Assembly (NCBI GenBank): GCA_009840005.1
Contig: VXOR01000015.1
Coordinates: forward strand, 1 to 30,117
Origin: Gemmatimonadota bacterium
GTDB lineage: Bacteria; Latescibacterota; UBA2968; UBA8231
Length of the DNA: 30,117 nucleotides
Direction: 5' to 3'
In this document: piece after piece, positions 22,215-30,117 of the stretch
Numbering within the stretch: the stretch's first letter is position 1
How the letters are laid out: every line of letters starts with the position of its first letter
Notes under the pieces: model-generated
Told to the model about the DNA's origin: nothing
Databases searched by the model: none
What the model saw: only the letters and a program-made list of their open reading frames with translations
Translations under genes and position numbers: made by a program

Positions 22215-23293
22215 TCGCCGCAGCGAACCTATTCGTCTTGTTACTCGTCTTGGCCGGGTGTGGCGAAGACGCGGGCGTAGATAGCACCTCGGGCGGCGAT
22301 TGTGACGGTAACATTCTGCCGGGCGATCGCATCGTGCGCTCGCGTGCAGACGCAGATGCGCTGGAGAAGGAGGGAGGGTGCAATTACACCATTGCTGGCG
22401 ACCTCGAAATTACGCGCCTAGACCTCGCCCTTTTTGAGGGCTTGGACCAACTCAGCGCCGTGGATGGCAACCTCACCATCCACGACAACGCAGAACTCAA
22501 AAACTTTGAGGGGCTGAACGACCTCGCCTCTGTGGGTGGAGACGTCACCATCCGCGACAACGACGAACTCGTCGATATCGAGGGGCTGTCCTTTCTCAGC
22601 GCAATCGACGGCCACTTCAGCGTCTCCCACAACGACAAGCTGACCGCCGTAGATGGTCTAATCAAACTCAAAGCGGTCGGCGGCAACGCGCGCATCGACA
22701 ACAACAACCAATTGGCCAATATCGATGGCCTGTTCGGCCTTACCACAGTCGGCGGCAGCTTCACCATCGCCTTCAATCCCTCGCTTGAACTCATAGAGGA
22801 CCTCTCGAATCTCAGCAGCGTGGGCGGCGATTTCGTCATCGAAGACAACTTGGCCCTCACCGCGCTAGAAGATGTATCGTCTCTAAAGGAAGTTGGCGGC
22901 AGCTTGCGCATCGGGCGCAATGCCGCGTTGGACATGGTCGAGGACGTATCCAGCCTAACGCGCGTCGGCCAAGACCTAAGCATTTACAGCAACCCGCGGC
23001 TGACGAGCATTATCGGGCTGGCCAGTCTCAGTCGTGTCGGCGGCAGCCTCAACATCTACAACAACGAAAAAATGATTGCGTTAGCGGGATTGGAAAGCCT
23101 TGCACAGGTCGCTCAAGACCTCAACATCTACGAAAACGAAAAACTGACTAGCCTTGCGGGGCTGGCCAATCTCGTCAGCATTGGGGGCAACGTGCTCATC
23201 GTCGAAAACGGCAACTTACCTACGAGCGAGGCCCAAGCCTTGGCTGACCGAGCCGCAGCGGGCGAGGTGTCCATCGCCGACAACGCGGATTGA
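22211..23293 (+). CDS. Lipoprotein with tandem receptor L-domain-like repeats
   Basis: 360 residues from a TTG start whose last two bases begin the TGA stop of the sulfatase-like gene. The signal peptide is IAAANLFVLLLVLAGC with lipobox LAGC and lipidated C17. After a Cys-containing linker come about a dozen repeats of 23-24 residues with the pattern VGG-x-L-x-I-x-x-N-x-x-L-x-x-I-x-G-L (for example VGGDVTIRDNDELVDIEGL, VGGSLNIYNNEKMIALAGL), the receptor L-domain-like leucine-rich solenoid. Such proteins sit on the outer surface and bind ligands or partner cells. The TTG start and missing basic residues at the N-terminus are unusual, but no better start fits the signal peptide. Confidence 0.75.
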   Translation: MIAAANLFVLLLVLAGCGEDAGVDSTSGGDCDGNILPGDRIVRSRADADALEKEGGCNYTIAGDLEITRLDLALFEGLDQLSAVDGNLTIHDNAELKNFEGLNDLASVGGDVTIRDNDELVDIEGLSFLSAIDGHFSVSHNDKLTAVDGLIKLKAVGGNARIDNNNQLANIDGLFGLTTVGGSFTIAFNPSLELIEDLSNLSSVGGDFVIEDNLALTALEDVSSLKEVGGSLRIGRNAALDMVEDVSSLTRVGQDLSIYSNPRLTSIIGLASLSRVGGSLNIYNNEKMIALAGLESLAQVAQDLNIYENEKLTSLAGLANLVSIGGNVLIVENGNLPTSEAQALADRAAAGEVSIADNAD

Positions 23294-23336
23294 GCAGCGT
23301 TGTCAAATTCCGGTGCTAGCGAGTGCCGTGCAGAGG

Positions 23337-23364
23337 CTGACCACTGACCACTGACCACTGACTA
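23337..23364 (+). repeat. 7-bp tandem repeat CTGACCA
   Basis: Three perfect and one imperfect copies of CTGACCA (last unit CTGACTA) in the 75-base gap between the convergent lipoprotein and ABC ATPase genes. Similar TGACCAC repeats occur as intergenic filler in other genomes. Confidence 0.85.
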
Positions 23365-23368
23365 CCAA

Positions 23369-24115
23369 TTAAGCCATCCCCGTAATAACCTGCTCCACCT
23401 CGGCCACAGTCGTCTCCTTGGGGTCGATGTCGTCGGCAACGACGCGGCCTTGGCGCAGCACCACAATGCGGTCCACAACTTGGAAGACGTGGTGGATGTT
23501 GTGCGCGATGAAAATACAGGAGTGGCCCGAGTCGCGGGCATTGCGGACAAAGCGCAAGACGCCTTGCGTCTCCGCGACGCCCAAATTGTTGGTCGGCTCG
23601 TCGAGAATGATTAGCTCGCTATCGAAGTGCATGGCCCGCGCAATGGCCACGGACTGACGCTCGCCGCCCGACAGCGCGCCGATGGGCGTCGTCGCGGGAA
23701 TGTCCTTTTCAATGCCCACCTGCTTGAGCAAGGTGCGGGCCACATTCGCCATGGCCTCTTGGTCCATGCGCCCTAAAAACGCCGGGCCTTTCAGGGGCTC
23801 GCGGCCCAAGAAGAAATTCCGCGCAATCGACAATTCCGCTACGAGAGCCGAGTCCTGATAGATGGTTTCAATACCGTAGTCAATGGCGTCGGCTGTGTTC
23901 TTGATGTCAGCTTTTTCGCCGCGAATGAAGATGTCACCGCCGCTAGCGGGAACGGCCCCAGAGAGAATTTTAATCAGCGTGGATTTACCGGCCCCATTGT
24001 CGCCGAGCAAACCGACGATCTCGCGTTCACCGACCGTCAGATGGACGTTTTCGAGGGCGCGCACCTGTCCGTAGGACTTGCTGATGTTTTCCATCTGGAC
24101 TAGTGCTACTGTCAT
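23369..24115 (-). CDS. Sugar ABC importer ATP-binding protein (FrcA-like, single domain)
   Basis: 248 residues. Walker A is GDNGAGKST (38-46), signature LSGGERQ, Walker B LIILDEPTN, then an H-loop in IFIAHN. Only one ATPase domain is present, unlike the double-domain RbsA/XylG proteins, as in the FrcA type. It energises the importer formed with the permease and binding protein encoded just upstream (gaps of 3 and 0 bases). It is the last gene of the minus-strand operon 26029 to 23369. Confidence 0.92.
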   Translation of the reverse strand: MTVALVQMENISKSYGQVRALENVHLTVGEREIVGLLGDNGAGKSTLIKILSGAVPASGGDIFIRGEKADIKNTADAIDYGIETIYQDSALVAELSIARNFFLGREPLKGPAFLGRMDQEAMANVARTLLKQVGIEKDIPATTPIGALSGGERQSVAIARAMHFDSELIILDEPTNNLGVAETQGVLRFVRNARDSGHSCIFIAHNIHHVFQVVDRIVVLRQGRVVADDIDPKETTVAEVEQVITGMA

Positions 24116-24118
24116 CGC

Positions 24119-25099
24119 CTAGTACCTTTCCTGTCGTCGGCGATCAACCCACGAATGCAGGGCCATCATGCCCAAGATAATAGCGCCGATGAAAATATTG
24201 TACGCCAGTCCAGGCACGCCGATGAGCACAATGCCGTTGCGCATTAAGCGCAGAATGAACACGCCGAGCACCGTGCCGATGATGGTACCGCGTCCGCCCG
24301 TCAGGGCCGTCCCCCCAATCACGACCATGGCGATAACCTCCAACTCGTAGCCTGTGCCACTGTTGGGATTGGCCGCGGCCGTGCGAATGGAGCTGATGAT
24401 GCCAGCAAAACCCGCCATGACAGCCGAGAGCACAAACAGCTTGACCTTGGTGCGCTCTACAGCCACGCCGCGGGCGCGTGCGGCTTCGGAATTGCCGCCC
24501 GCCGCTTGCAGCCAGTTCCCCATCTTGGTCTGCGTCAGCAAATAGCCAAGCAACAGCGCCGCCGCTACAAACCAAAACAGCGACATGTACACGCGTAGAC
24601 CGCCCACGTAGAAATCCCCGACCAGCACCTCGGCGAGCAAGAGATCCGCGGCGTCCCAAGTCCGCTGCGGAAACCCGCTCGTCACCACCAGCGCACTGCC
24701 CCGCACGACCAACAGCATGCCGAGCGTCACTAAGAACGAGGGAATCCGCAAGCGCGTGACGAACAAGCCGCTGCACAAGCCGATAGCCGCAGCCGCACTT
24801 AAGGCGAGGACAAAGCCGACCTCAATGGACGTGCCCCCAGTGTTGTACAAGGTCCACATGAGCACCGGACAGAACCCGAACAGCGAACCAACCGAAAGGT
24901 CGAATTCGCCGGACGTCATCAGCAAGGTCATGGCCAGCGCGATCAGCCCCAGTTCCACCGTGAAAGCCAGCATGTTGCCGATGTTGCGCGACGATAGAAA
25001 CGCCGGATTGATCTGCCAAAAGACAAAAACCATGACGATTAGCAGGACGAATGGACCGAATTCCGGCCGCGACAGGATACGCTGTACGGCTGCGTTCAT
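24119..25099 (-). CDS. Sugar ABC importer permease (RbsC/FrcC-like)
   Basis: 326 residues with eight to ten membrane helices. Family blocks are MTSGEFDLSVGSLFGF, the conserved loop ALTGGRGTIIGTVLGVF, and a closing IFIGAIILGMMALHSWVDRRRQ of the branched-chain/ribose permease type (BPD_transp_2). Its ATG directly follows the TAG of the binding-protein gene, so the two are translationally linked. It would act as a homodimer in the inner membrane with the ATPase at 23369. Confidence 0.92.
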   Translation of the reverse strand: MNAAVQRILSRPEFGPFVLLIVMVFVFWQINPAFLSSRNIGNMLAFTVELGLIALAMTLLMTSGEFDLSVGSLFGFCPVLMWTLYNTGGTSIEVGFVLALSAAAAIGLCSGLFVTRLRIPSFLVTLGMLLVVRGSALVVTSGFPQRTWDAADLLLAEVLVGDFYVGGLRVYMSLFWFVAAALLLGYLLTQTKMGNWLQAAGGNSEAARARGVAVERTKVKLFVLSAVMAGFAGIISSIRTAAANPNSGTGYELEVIAMVVIGGTALTGGRGTIIGTVLGVFILRLMRNGIVLIGVPGLAYNIFIGAIILGMMALHSWVDRRRQERY

Positions 25100-26029
25100 C
25101 TATTTGCCCGACAGGATGTCGTCGTATATCTGGGCCTTGTCGGCCTCGTAGAGCGCGCCAGTGATGACGTCGAAACCGGGCGGAATGCCACTGGCGGCCA
25201 TAGACGCCAACGACAGCGCCATGTAACTGATCGCCAGCGGATCTTGCCACATAGCCGCGTTGACGTAGCCGCTGAGGACTTCCCGAGTGGTGTCGAGCGA
25301 GTTGCCCCAGCCGACGACGGGAATGTCGCCAGGGGCAAAACCGGCTTGGTCAAAGACGCGCTTGATGCTGCCAGTGACCAGATCTCCGAGGCCGATGATC
25401 GCGTCGATCTTGTCGCCGTTGGCCGTCATATAGTCAACCATGCGGGAGATCACTTCGGCTTGGTCGAGGGTCGCGTCGGTGACTTCCCACGTGATGCCCA
25501 ACGGCTCAAAGACGCTGGCGACGCCCTGTTCCTCTTGGACGCCATAGGTCGCGCCGGGCACTTCCACCGGCATCCACACGAAGTCGCCGGATTTGACGTG
25601 GCCTTTATCGACTAGATACTGCGCCCACTGCCGACCGACCGCCACCAAATCGCCTCCGACATACGCGTCAAAACTAGCGGTGGGATCGGGCGTATTCATG
25701 TTGATGATGGGAATGTTGGCTTCGTTGGCCTCTTTAGCGACCTGCACCAAACTGCCCGGATCGGGGCTGCTGGAGACAATGCCATCGGCCCCAGCGGCAA
25801 TGGCGGCGCGCACGGCCTCCTGATGAGAAGCCACGTCGCCGTTGTGGAAAGACGTGTTGACCTCGTGACCGGTATCTTGGCTCCACTGTTGCGCCCCGGC
25901 TAGGAAATACGTCCACACCGGGTCGGCAGGCGAGCCGTGCGAAATCCAGTAAAAGGTTTTGGCCTCGGCCAAGGGTGCACTCAGGGCCAGCAGCGCGCTG
26001 GCAAGCGCAACAATCCTCGTCTTAAACAT
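25100..26029 (-). CDS. Periplasmic sugar-binding protein of the ABC importer
   Basis: 309 residues. A Sec signal peptide (MFKTRIVALASALLALSAPL, cleavage after AEA at 23) leads to a type I periplasmic binding domain (Peripla_BP_4): KTFYWISHG, the AAIAAGADGIV strand, IPIINMNTPDP and DIPVVGWGNSLDT fit the RbsB/FrcB group. The Trp/Tyr-rich start (FYWISHGSPADPVW) probably lines the sugar site; the ligand is unknown. First gene of the importer operon, with AGAGAGGAACGCC upstream. It is divergent from a secreted CBM9-like protein, suggesting a shared carbohydrate target. Confidence 0.9.
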   Translation of the reverse strand: MFKTRIVALASALLALSAPLAEAKTFYWISHGSPADPVWTYFLAGAQQWSQDTGHEVNTSFHNGDVASHQEAVRAAIAAGADGIVSSSPDPGSLVQVAKEANEANIPIINMNTPDPTASFDAYVGGDLVAVGRQWAQYLVDKGHVKSGDFVWMPVEVPGATYGVQEEQGVASVFEPLGITWEVTDATLDQAEVISRMVDYMTANGDKIDAIIGLGDLVTGSIKRVFDQAGFAPGDIPVVGWGNSLDTTREVLSGYVNAAMWQDPLAISYMALSLASMAASGIPPGFDVITGALYEADKAQIYDDILSGK

Positions 26030-26192
26030 CGGCGTTCCTCTCTAATTAAAATGGATGCTCGTCAGCAGTACCCCTAGTGAATTGAGTCAATATAGGTTCG
26101 GATTTCTCTCCTTCCAATGCTCATAGCGGACTCCGATAGAAGACGAGAACACCTGCTTCACTTCCTTTTTGCCAGTGGAAATTCGCCAAAAC

Positions 26193-26222
26193 TTGACAGC
26201 GAATCCCCTTATTTCCTATCAT
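26193..26222 (+). promoter_or_regulatory. Strong sigma-70-type promoter
   Basis: Consensus TTGACA (26193-26198), 18-base spacer, TATCAT (26217-26222). It ends 47 bases before the ATG of the CBM9-like gene, which also has AAAGGAG. The best promoter match in the window. The remainder of the 26030-26269 gap holds no other feature that I can support. Confidence 0.65.
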
Positions 26223-26269
26223 TGCCACAGATTGCTCTTAATCAGTTCTCACACCGCAAAGGAGCTAGG

Positions 26270-27211
26270 ATGAAACACGCAACGCTGTTCCTCATCCTCG
26301 CAGTCGCCTTTACCGGCACTGCCTTTGGCCACAACGGCCTAACCAATTTTCTGCCCACCGTTCCCGACCCGCTCGCCATCAACATAGATGGCGTGGAAGA
26401 CGATTGGGATTGGTACGACCGCGATTTTGCCAATACCGACATCATCTCCATTCTGGGCCAGAAGAAAGGCCAAGGGGTGAATCCCGCGCCAGACGATTTC
26501 AGCATGGCTTGGTTTATGGCTTGGAGCCCGCCCCCGGACAACGCCTTCTACTTCTTCGCCCGCGTAAAGGACGATACCCTCCGCGCCGGGTGGGGGAACG
26601 AAAAGGCCAACTGGTGGGACGACGACAATCTCAACTTGATGTTCGACGCCGACCACGGCGGCGGTCCGGTTACGGGCAACGAGGACATCAACGAAATCTC
26701 CAACGGCTATCGCTATCACCTCAGCCCGCTCTATACCAACGAAGTCGGTCCCCACGCCGGCGGTCTAGCTGGTCCAGGCGAGAACGACGACTTCCAGCCC
26801 TTTAGCATCCAGCCGCGCAACATGCGCTATCGCACCACGGTTGCGCCGGCAGATGCCGGGCACCTCACGCCCAACGTGGAATACACCTTTGAGTTGAAGG
26901 CAAAACTGTGGGACATATACGATGTCTCCGGGGAATCAGCGAGCACCCCGCACGTCTTTGCCCCCGATCAGGTCTTGCACATCGTAGTCCAGTTTGAGGA
27001 AGGCGACGAAGGGCCGCATGGCGAGTCGGATTTCTGGGGACAAGCCGGCGCTCCCGAAGTCAACGGCATGGTCGATGCCGACCAAGCCGCCGACGCCCTA
27101 TGCCTGCTGACCGCAGACATTGAAAACTACCCAGACTCCTTTGCCGGCACGGGAACCGCAGTCGAGCACGTCACTTGGGCGCGCATCAAAAATCACTTCC
27201 GCAGCGAATAA
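26270..27211 (+). CDS. Secreted CBM9/DOMON-like carbohydrate-binding protein
   Basis: 313 residues. A signal peptide (MKHATLFLILAVAFTGTAFG, cleavage near residue 20) precedes a beta-sandwich starting at INIDGVEDDWDWYD, with AFYFFARVKDDTL, WWDDDNLNLMFDADHGGG and VEYTFELKAKLWD. The DW(x)n and DD-NLN-LMFDAD strands are typical of the family 9 carbohydrate-binding and DOMON-like modules. No catalytic domain is attached, so it is likely a secreted binder. ATG 26270 has AAAGGAG eight bases upstream and a strong promoter; an upstream extension to 26117 is unsupported. It has its own terminator. Confidence 0.75.
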   Translation: MKHATLFLILAVAFTGTAFGHNGLTNFLPTVPDPLAINIDGVEDDWDWYDRDFANTDIISILGQKKGQGVNPAPDDFSMAWFMAWSPPPDNAFYFFARVKDDTLRAGWGNEKANWWDDDNLNLMFDADHGGGPVTGNEDINEISNGYRYHLSPLYTNEVGPHAGGLAGPGENDDFQPFSIQPRNMRYRTTVAPADAGHLTPNVEYTFELKAKLWDIYDVSGESASTPHVFAPDQVLHIVVQFEEGDEGPHGESDFWGQAGAPEVNGMVDADQAADALCLLTADIENYPDSFAGTGTAVEHVTWARIKNHFRSE

Positions 27212-27232
27212 GCTGCGCTGCGATACCCATAG

Positions 27233-27265
27233 AAAAGGGACGGGTCGCATGGCCCGTCCCTTTTT
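27233..27265 (+). terminator. Rho-independent terminator
   Basis: AAAAGGGACGGG (27233-27244) pairs perfectly with CCCGTCCCTTTT (27253-27264) around an 8-base loop and continues into TTTTT. It follows the CBM9-like gene stop by 21 bases; the A-rich left arm would also let it act for the converging gene at 27286. Confidence 0.92.
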
Positions 27266-27285
27266 ACGTCCTAATCCCCTTACCC

Positions 27286-28821
27286 TTACTCCCCATCCCG
27301 TTCATCCACGTCTAAGCGATTCAACCACAAACTCACCCTTCCCAAGTGGTCCGGCGGCGGCACCGGCGGAAAAATGTGCATCCCTCCAGTGATGATGTCG
27401 GGCCGACCATCGCCATCTAAATCCCCGAGATCAGCGGTCACGAAATTGGCCGGATCGCTGGTGATCGAGTGGCGCGAGAAGCGCTGCTGACCGTCGTTTT
27501 CCAGCCAGATCAAGCCTTGACGGGGCAAGTCTTCCCAACGGGCCGATTGGTCGGCGATACAACTAGCCACGACAATATCCAAGTCGCCGTCTAAGTCGAG
27601 GTCGCCGGCATTGGCAGCGTACGCGCCGTAAAATCGAGTCAGATCCCGGTACTCAAAGCGCAACGCGGCCCCAGTGCTGAGGCCGGACGGCACGCCCATA
27701 TTCTCCAGCCACTGCACCCCGTGATACGGCTTGGCATCCGTGCCGTCGAAACCGTCGCCGTTGGTAAATAAAATATCGAGGTCGGCGTCCTGATCCAGAT
27801 CGACCAACTCAATGCCCGACGAACCAAACGCCGGATTGCGCGCCTCAAACAAGACGTGCTCGGCAAACGCGCCGCCCCCTTGGTTGACAAACGCGACGAT
27901 CTGTTCAAACTCCTGCGTGATCAGGGCGACGATGTCGGGCTTGCCGTCGCCATTGAGGTCGCCGATGGGCACGTGCGTGCAGCCGCTTTTGCTCGACAAG
28001 GTGTGCAGTTCGTTGTATTGATCGCCGGATTTGTATTCCAGCCACGCGACTTCGCCCGTGTGACGCCAGCCAAACATGGCGAGCGCAAAGTCCCAGTCGC
28101 CGTCGCCGTCCAAGTCCGCCGGCCGCACGTCCGCGACCCGGGGGACGCCCGTTGCCAGCGGAAAAGGCGTAAAGGACTCGCGACCGTCGTTGACTAGCAG
28201 GACCACTTCCCCGAGGAGTTCGTCCGTGGGCATCAATTGGCCTAGCAGCGCGACGACGATATCCAAATCGCCATCGCCCTCCAAGTCGAAAACCTCTGAC
28301 CGCGCCGGAGCCTTCAATTCCGCAAGCGGCGTTTCCACGCCCCGATTGCCCTCTTGGTGAATCCACGACAGGACATCGTACTGAGCGTCGCAGACCAGAA
28401 TGTCGGGCTGGCGGTCCTGGTCTAAGTCGCCGACAGCGACGTTGCAAATCGCAGGACGCGACGCGGAGTCCCGCACCGGATGTCCCAGGGGGATTTTCCT
28501 GAAAAATCTCGCCACATCGCTCGTATCTGGGGGCAGGGCAACAAACGCTTCGGGCGCGTTTTCCACGTAAAATTCCAAGCATATCCGGCGATCCTCTTCA
28601 GATAGCCGTATATTCCTCTGCTGCCACAGCAAGTCGAACATCAGCGACATCTTCTCGGGCCATGCCCGGCGCGTCAACACGCTCGGCTCAGGCGTGGCGT
28701 GGCACATGCCGCAATAGGTCTGCACCACAGGGGGATACACAAAATCGGTGCGAATTTCGGTCGCCTGCTCGCCGGTGCAGGCAACGACGAATACAAGTAG
28801 CAATCGAACAAAACTTTTCAC
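27286..28821 (-). CDS. FG-GAP lipoprotein with a CxxCH heme-binding motif
   Basis: 511 residues from GTG 28821. KSFVRLLLVFVVAC is a lipoprotein signal with C15 as the lipidated residue. C37-x-x-C40-H41 (YCGMCHATPEP) is a c-type heme attachment motif. From about residue 120, seven FG-GAP/VCBS calcium loops follow (for example DLEGDGDLDIVV, DLDGDGDWDFAL, DLNGDGKPDIVA, DLDGDGRPDIIT), forming a beta-propeller. This is a membrane-anchored electron-transfer or binding protein of a kind common in Planctomycetes-like genomes; exact function unknown. GTG 28821 has AAGGGG upstream; the longer frame to 28887 would overlap the divergent gene and lacks a signal. Confidence 0.8.
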   Translation of the reverse strand: MKSFVRLLLVFVVACTGEQATEIRTDFVYPPVVQTYCGMCHATPEPSVLTRRAWPEKMSLMFDLLWQQRNIRLSEEDRRICLEFYVENAPEAFVALPPDTSDVARFFRKIPLGHPVRDSASRPAICNVAVGDLDQDRQPDILVCDAQYDVLSWIHQEGNRGVETPLAELKAPARSEVFDLEGDGDLDIVVALLGQLMPTDELLGEVVLLVNDGRESFTPFPLATGVPRVADVRPADLDGDGDWDFALAMFGWRHTGEVAWLEYKSGDQYNELHTLSSKSGCTHVPIGDLNGDGKPDIVALITQEFEQIVAFVNQGGGAFAEHVLFEARNPAFGSSGIELVDLDQDADLDILFTNGDGFDGTDAKPYHGVQWLENMGVPSGLSTGAALRFEYRDLTRFYGAYAANAGDLDLDGDLDIVVASCIADQSARWEDLPRQGLIWLENDGQQRFSRHSITSDPANFVTADLGDLDGDGRPDIITGGMHIFPPVPPPDHLGRVSLWLNRLDVDERDGE

Positions 28822-28878
28822 GAGCGGCCGCCCCTTAATCAAGGCAATCCAAAAATCCCATACATCACAGTCTAGACA
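28822..28878. promoter_or_regulatory. Compact divergent start region of two FG-GAP genes
   Basis: Only 57 bases separate the two opposite start codons. Both promoters must overlap here or reach into the coding sequences, favouring coordinated expression. No consensus boxes stand out. Confidence 0.3.
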
Positions 28879-30117
28879 ATGTACCACCTAAACGCAGTCA
28901 GCGCCGCATTGATCTTGCTCTTGGGATGCAACAACTCCCACTCGCACAGTCCGCTCCCACAATTCGTCGATGTCGGGGCCCAAGCTGGCTTGCAGTTCAC
29001 CAACGTCTCCGGCAGTGCCGAGCAGCACTATATCGCCGAATCCGCGTCGGCTGGCAGCGCATTTCTCGATTACGATGGCGATGGGTATCTGGACCTCTTC
29101 TTTGTCAATGGAACCCGGCTGAAGCAGCCGTCGGCCGAGGCGCGAAATCGGCTTTTCCGCAACGAAGGCGGGAGCTTCCGCGAGGTTCCAATGGATTTAG
29201 GACCGAGTGGTTGGGGCATGGGCGGTGCCGTGGGCGACTTTGACAACGATGGCGACCCCGATGTGTATGCGACCTATTTAGGCCCCAATCGGCTCTATCG
29301 CAACGATGATGGGCAGGCTTTCCCCGAGGTCGCCCAGGCGGCTGGCGTGGCGGACGAGAGTTGGGGTGCCAGCGCGGCCTTTGGCGATCTGGACGGCGAC
29401 GGTCTCTTGGATCTATACGTTGCCAATTACGTGGCCTTTGACGTGGAAAATCCCCCAAGTCCCGATGTCAAATGTCCCTATAAAGGGCTAGACGTGTTTT
29501 GCGGCCCCGGCGGCTTCACCCGTCAGCCCGACCGAGTGTACGCCAATGCGGGCGCGGGCCGCTTTATCGACAAAAGCGCGACCACTGGGCTGGACCAATA
29601 CGCCTATCCGGGCCTCGGCGTGGTTTTCGGCGATCTCGATGCAGACGGCGATCTCGATATATACGTGGCCAATGATACGGCTCCCAACCTGCTGCTACGC
29701 AACGACGGCGCTTGGCAGCTAACTGAAGTCGGTATCGAAGCGGGTGTGGCCTTTAGCGGCTATGGCAAAGACCAAGCCGGCATGGGGGTACACAGCGGCG
29801 ACTTTGACCGCGACGGGCACCTCGACCTGTTCGTGACGAACTTTTCCAACGACGTCAACACGCTCTACCGCAACGAAGGTGGCTTGCGCTTTACCGACGC
29901 CACGTACGAGGCCGGCCTCGGGGGAATCGCGCTGCCCTACTTAGGATGGGGCACGGGATTTTTCGACTTTGACAACGACGGCTGGCTGGATCTGTTCGTG
30001 GCCAACGGGCACCTCTATCCCCAGTTAAACAGCTATGCTTCCGGCCTGCGCTACGCCCAGCGCAACTTGCTGTACCAAAATCGCGGGGGGCGCTTTGCCG
30101 AAGTTGGGGGCCAAATG
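28879..30117 (+). CDS. CRTAC1-like FG-GAP lipoprotein (partial, runs off the window)
   Basis: The frame is open for 413 codons to the window end. A lipoprotein signal (YHLNAVSAALILLLGC, C17) is followed by FVDVGAQAGLQFTN, the usual start of CRTAC1/ASPIC-UnbV proteins. Six FG-GAP calcium loops are visible: DYDGDGYLDLFF, DFDNDGDPDVYA, DLDGDGLLDLYV, DLDADGDLDIYV, DFDRDGHLDLFV and DFDNDGWLDLFV, with the paired CPYKGLDVFCGPGGF loop conserved in the family. The ASPIC/UnbV domain expected at the C-terminus lies beyond the window. Divergent partner of the heme-motif lipoprotein, probably acting together on the cell surface. Confidence 0.88.
   Translation, partial: MYHLNAVSAALILLLGCNNSHSHSPLPQFVDVGAQAGLQFTNVSGSAEQHYIAESASAGSAFLDYDGDGYLDLFFVNGTRLKQPSAEARNRLFRNEGGSFREVPMDLGPSGWGMGGAVGDFDNDGDPDVYATYLGPNRLYRNDDGQAFPEVAQAAGVADESWGASAAFGDLDGDGLLDLYVANYVAFDVENPPSPDVKCPYKGLDVFCGPGGFTRQPDRVYANAGAGRFIDKSATTGLDQYAYPGLGVVFGDLDADGDLDIYVANDTAPNLLLRNDGAWQLTEVGIEAGVAFSGYGKDQAGMGVHSGDFDRDGHLDLFVTNFSNDVNTLYRNEGGLRFTDATYEAGLGGIALPYLGWGTGFFDFDNDGWLDLFVANGHLYPQLNSYASGLRYAQRNLLYQNRGGRFAEVGGQM

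Noticed and set aside
22384..22983. 199-codon minus-strand frame within the L-domain gene
   Set aside because: It mirrors the periodic repeats of the lipoprotein gene; no start signal or domain.
23337..23364. Possible CRISPR-like or regulatory array
   Set aside because: Only 7-bp units without spacers; a simple tandem repeat.
1..30117. tRNA, rRNA, IS transposase, integrase or attachment site
   Set aside because: None seen on either strand, so the mechanism that brought in the defence island cannot be identified from this window.

Overview
The window is a 30 kb piece of a GC-rich bacterial chromosome. Most genes have clear Shine-Dalgarno sites, and lipoprotein and Sec signal peptides are present. 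The mix of genes (formylglycine-type sulfatase, Gfo/Idh/MocA oxidoreductase, D-threonine aldolase-like PLP enzyme, RraA-like aldolase, beta-propeller glycosidase, FG-GAP and CRTAC1-like proteins, sugar ABC importer) resembles uncultivated polysaccharide-degrading lineages such as Latescibacterota, Poribacteria or Planctomycetes relatives. That placement is inference from gene content; there is no rRNA or other marker gene here.

Layout. (1) 206-3398: a PLP enzyme and an RraA-like aldolase on the plus strand, converging on a sulfatase. (2) 3567-9206: a defence island. It holds a winged-helix plus nucleoside-deoxyribosyltransferase-like protein, an ABC/OLD-type ATPase, a DUF4276 TOPRIM-like protein overlapping it by ATGA, and a MmeI-like single-chain type IIL restriction-modification enzyme. 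The island carries gene fossils: 5' ends of the first two genes reappear fused in frame at 9030-9206, and the 5' end of the next gene (9203, glycosidase-like) reappears at 6093-6164. The simplest reading is a duplicated block in which each copy lost different parts. (3) 9203-12606: glycosidase-like beta-propeller, MATE exporter and Gfo/Idh/MocA oxidoreductase. (4) 12882-16257: five plus-strand accessory genes, the first four less GC-rich by eye: short pyrophosphatase, methyltransferase, GFA-family protein, a small YHGS protein and a dimethylformamidase-like protein. (5) 16359-18755: amidohydrolase, METTL-type methyltransferase and 2-hydroxyacid dehydrogenase. (6) 18923-19473: a MNT-type nucleotidyltransferase with a very short ATGA-coupled partner. 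(7) 19517-23293: beta-propeller protein, a sulfatase-superfamily enzyme with Thr at the nucleophile position, and a lipoprotein made of about a dozen L-domain-like repeats. (8) 23369-26029: complete monosaccharide-type ABC importer, divergent from a secreted CBM9/DOMON-like protein (26270-27211) with a strong promoter and a clear terminator. (9) 27286-30117: two divergent FG-GAP lipoproteins, one with a CxxCH heme motif, the other a CRTAC1-like protein running off the window.

The surface and catabolic genes fit a life of taking apart complex, partly sulfated carbohydrates. The most unusual part is the defence island with its mosaic of truncated gene starts that now sit directly in front of, and overlap, the start codons of intact genes.
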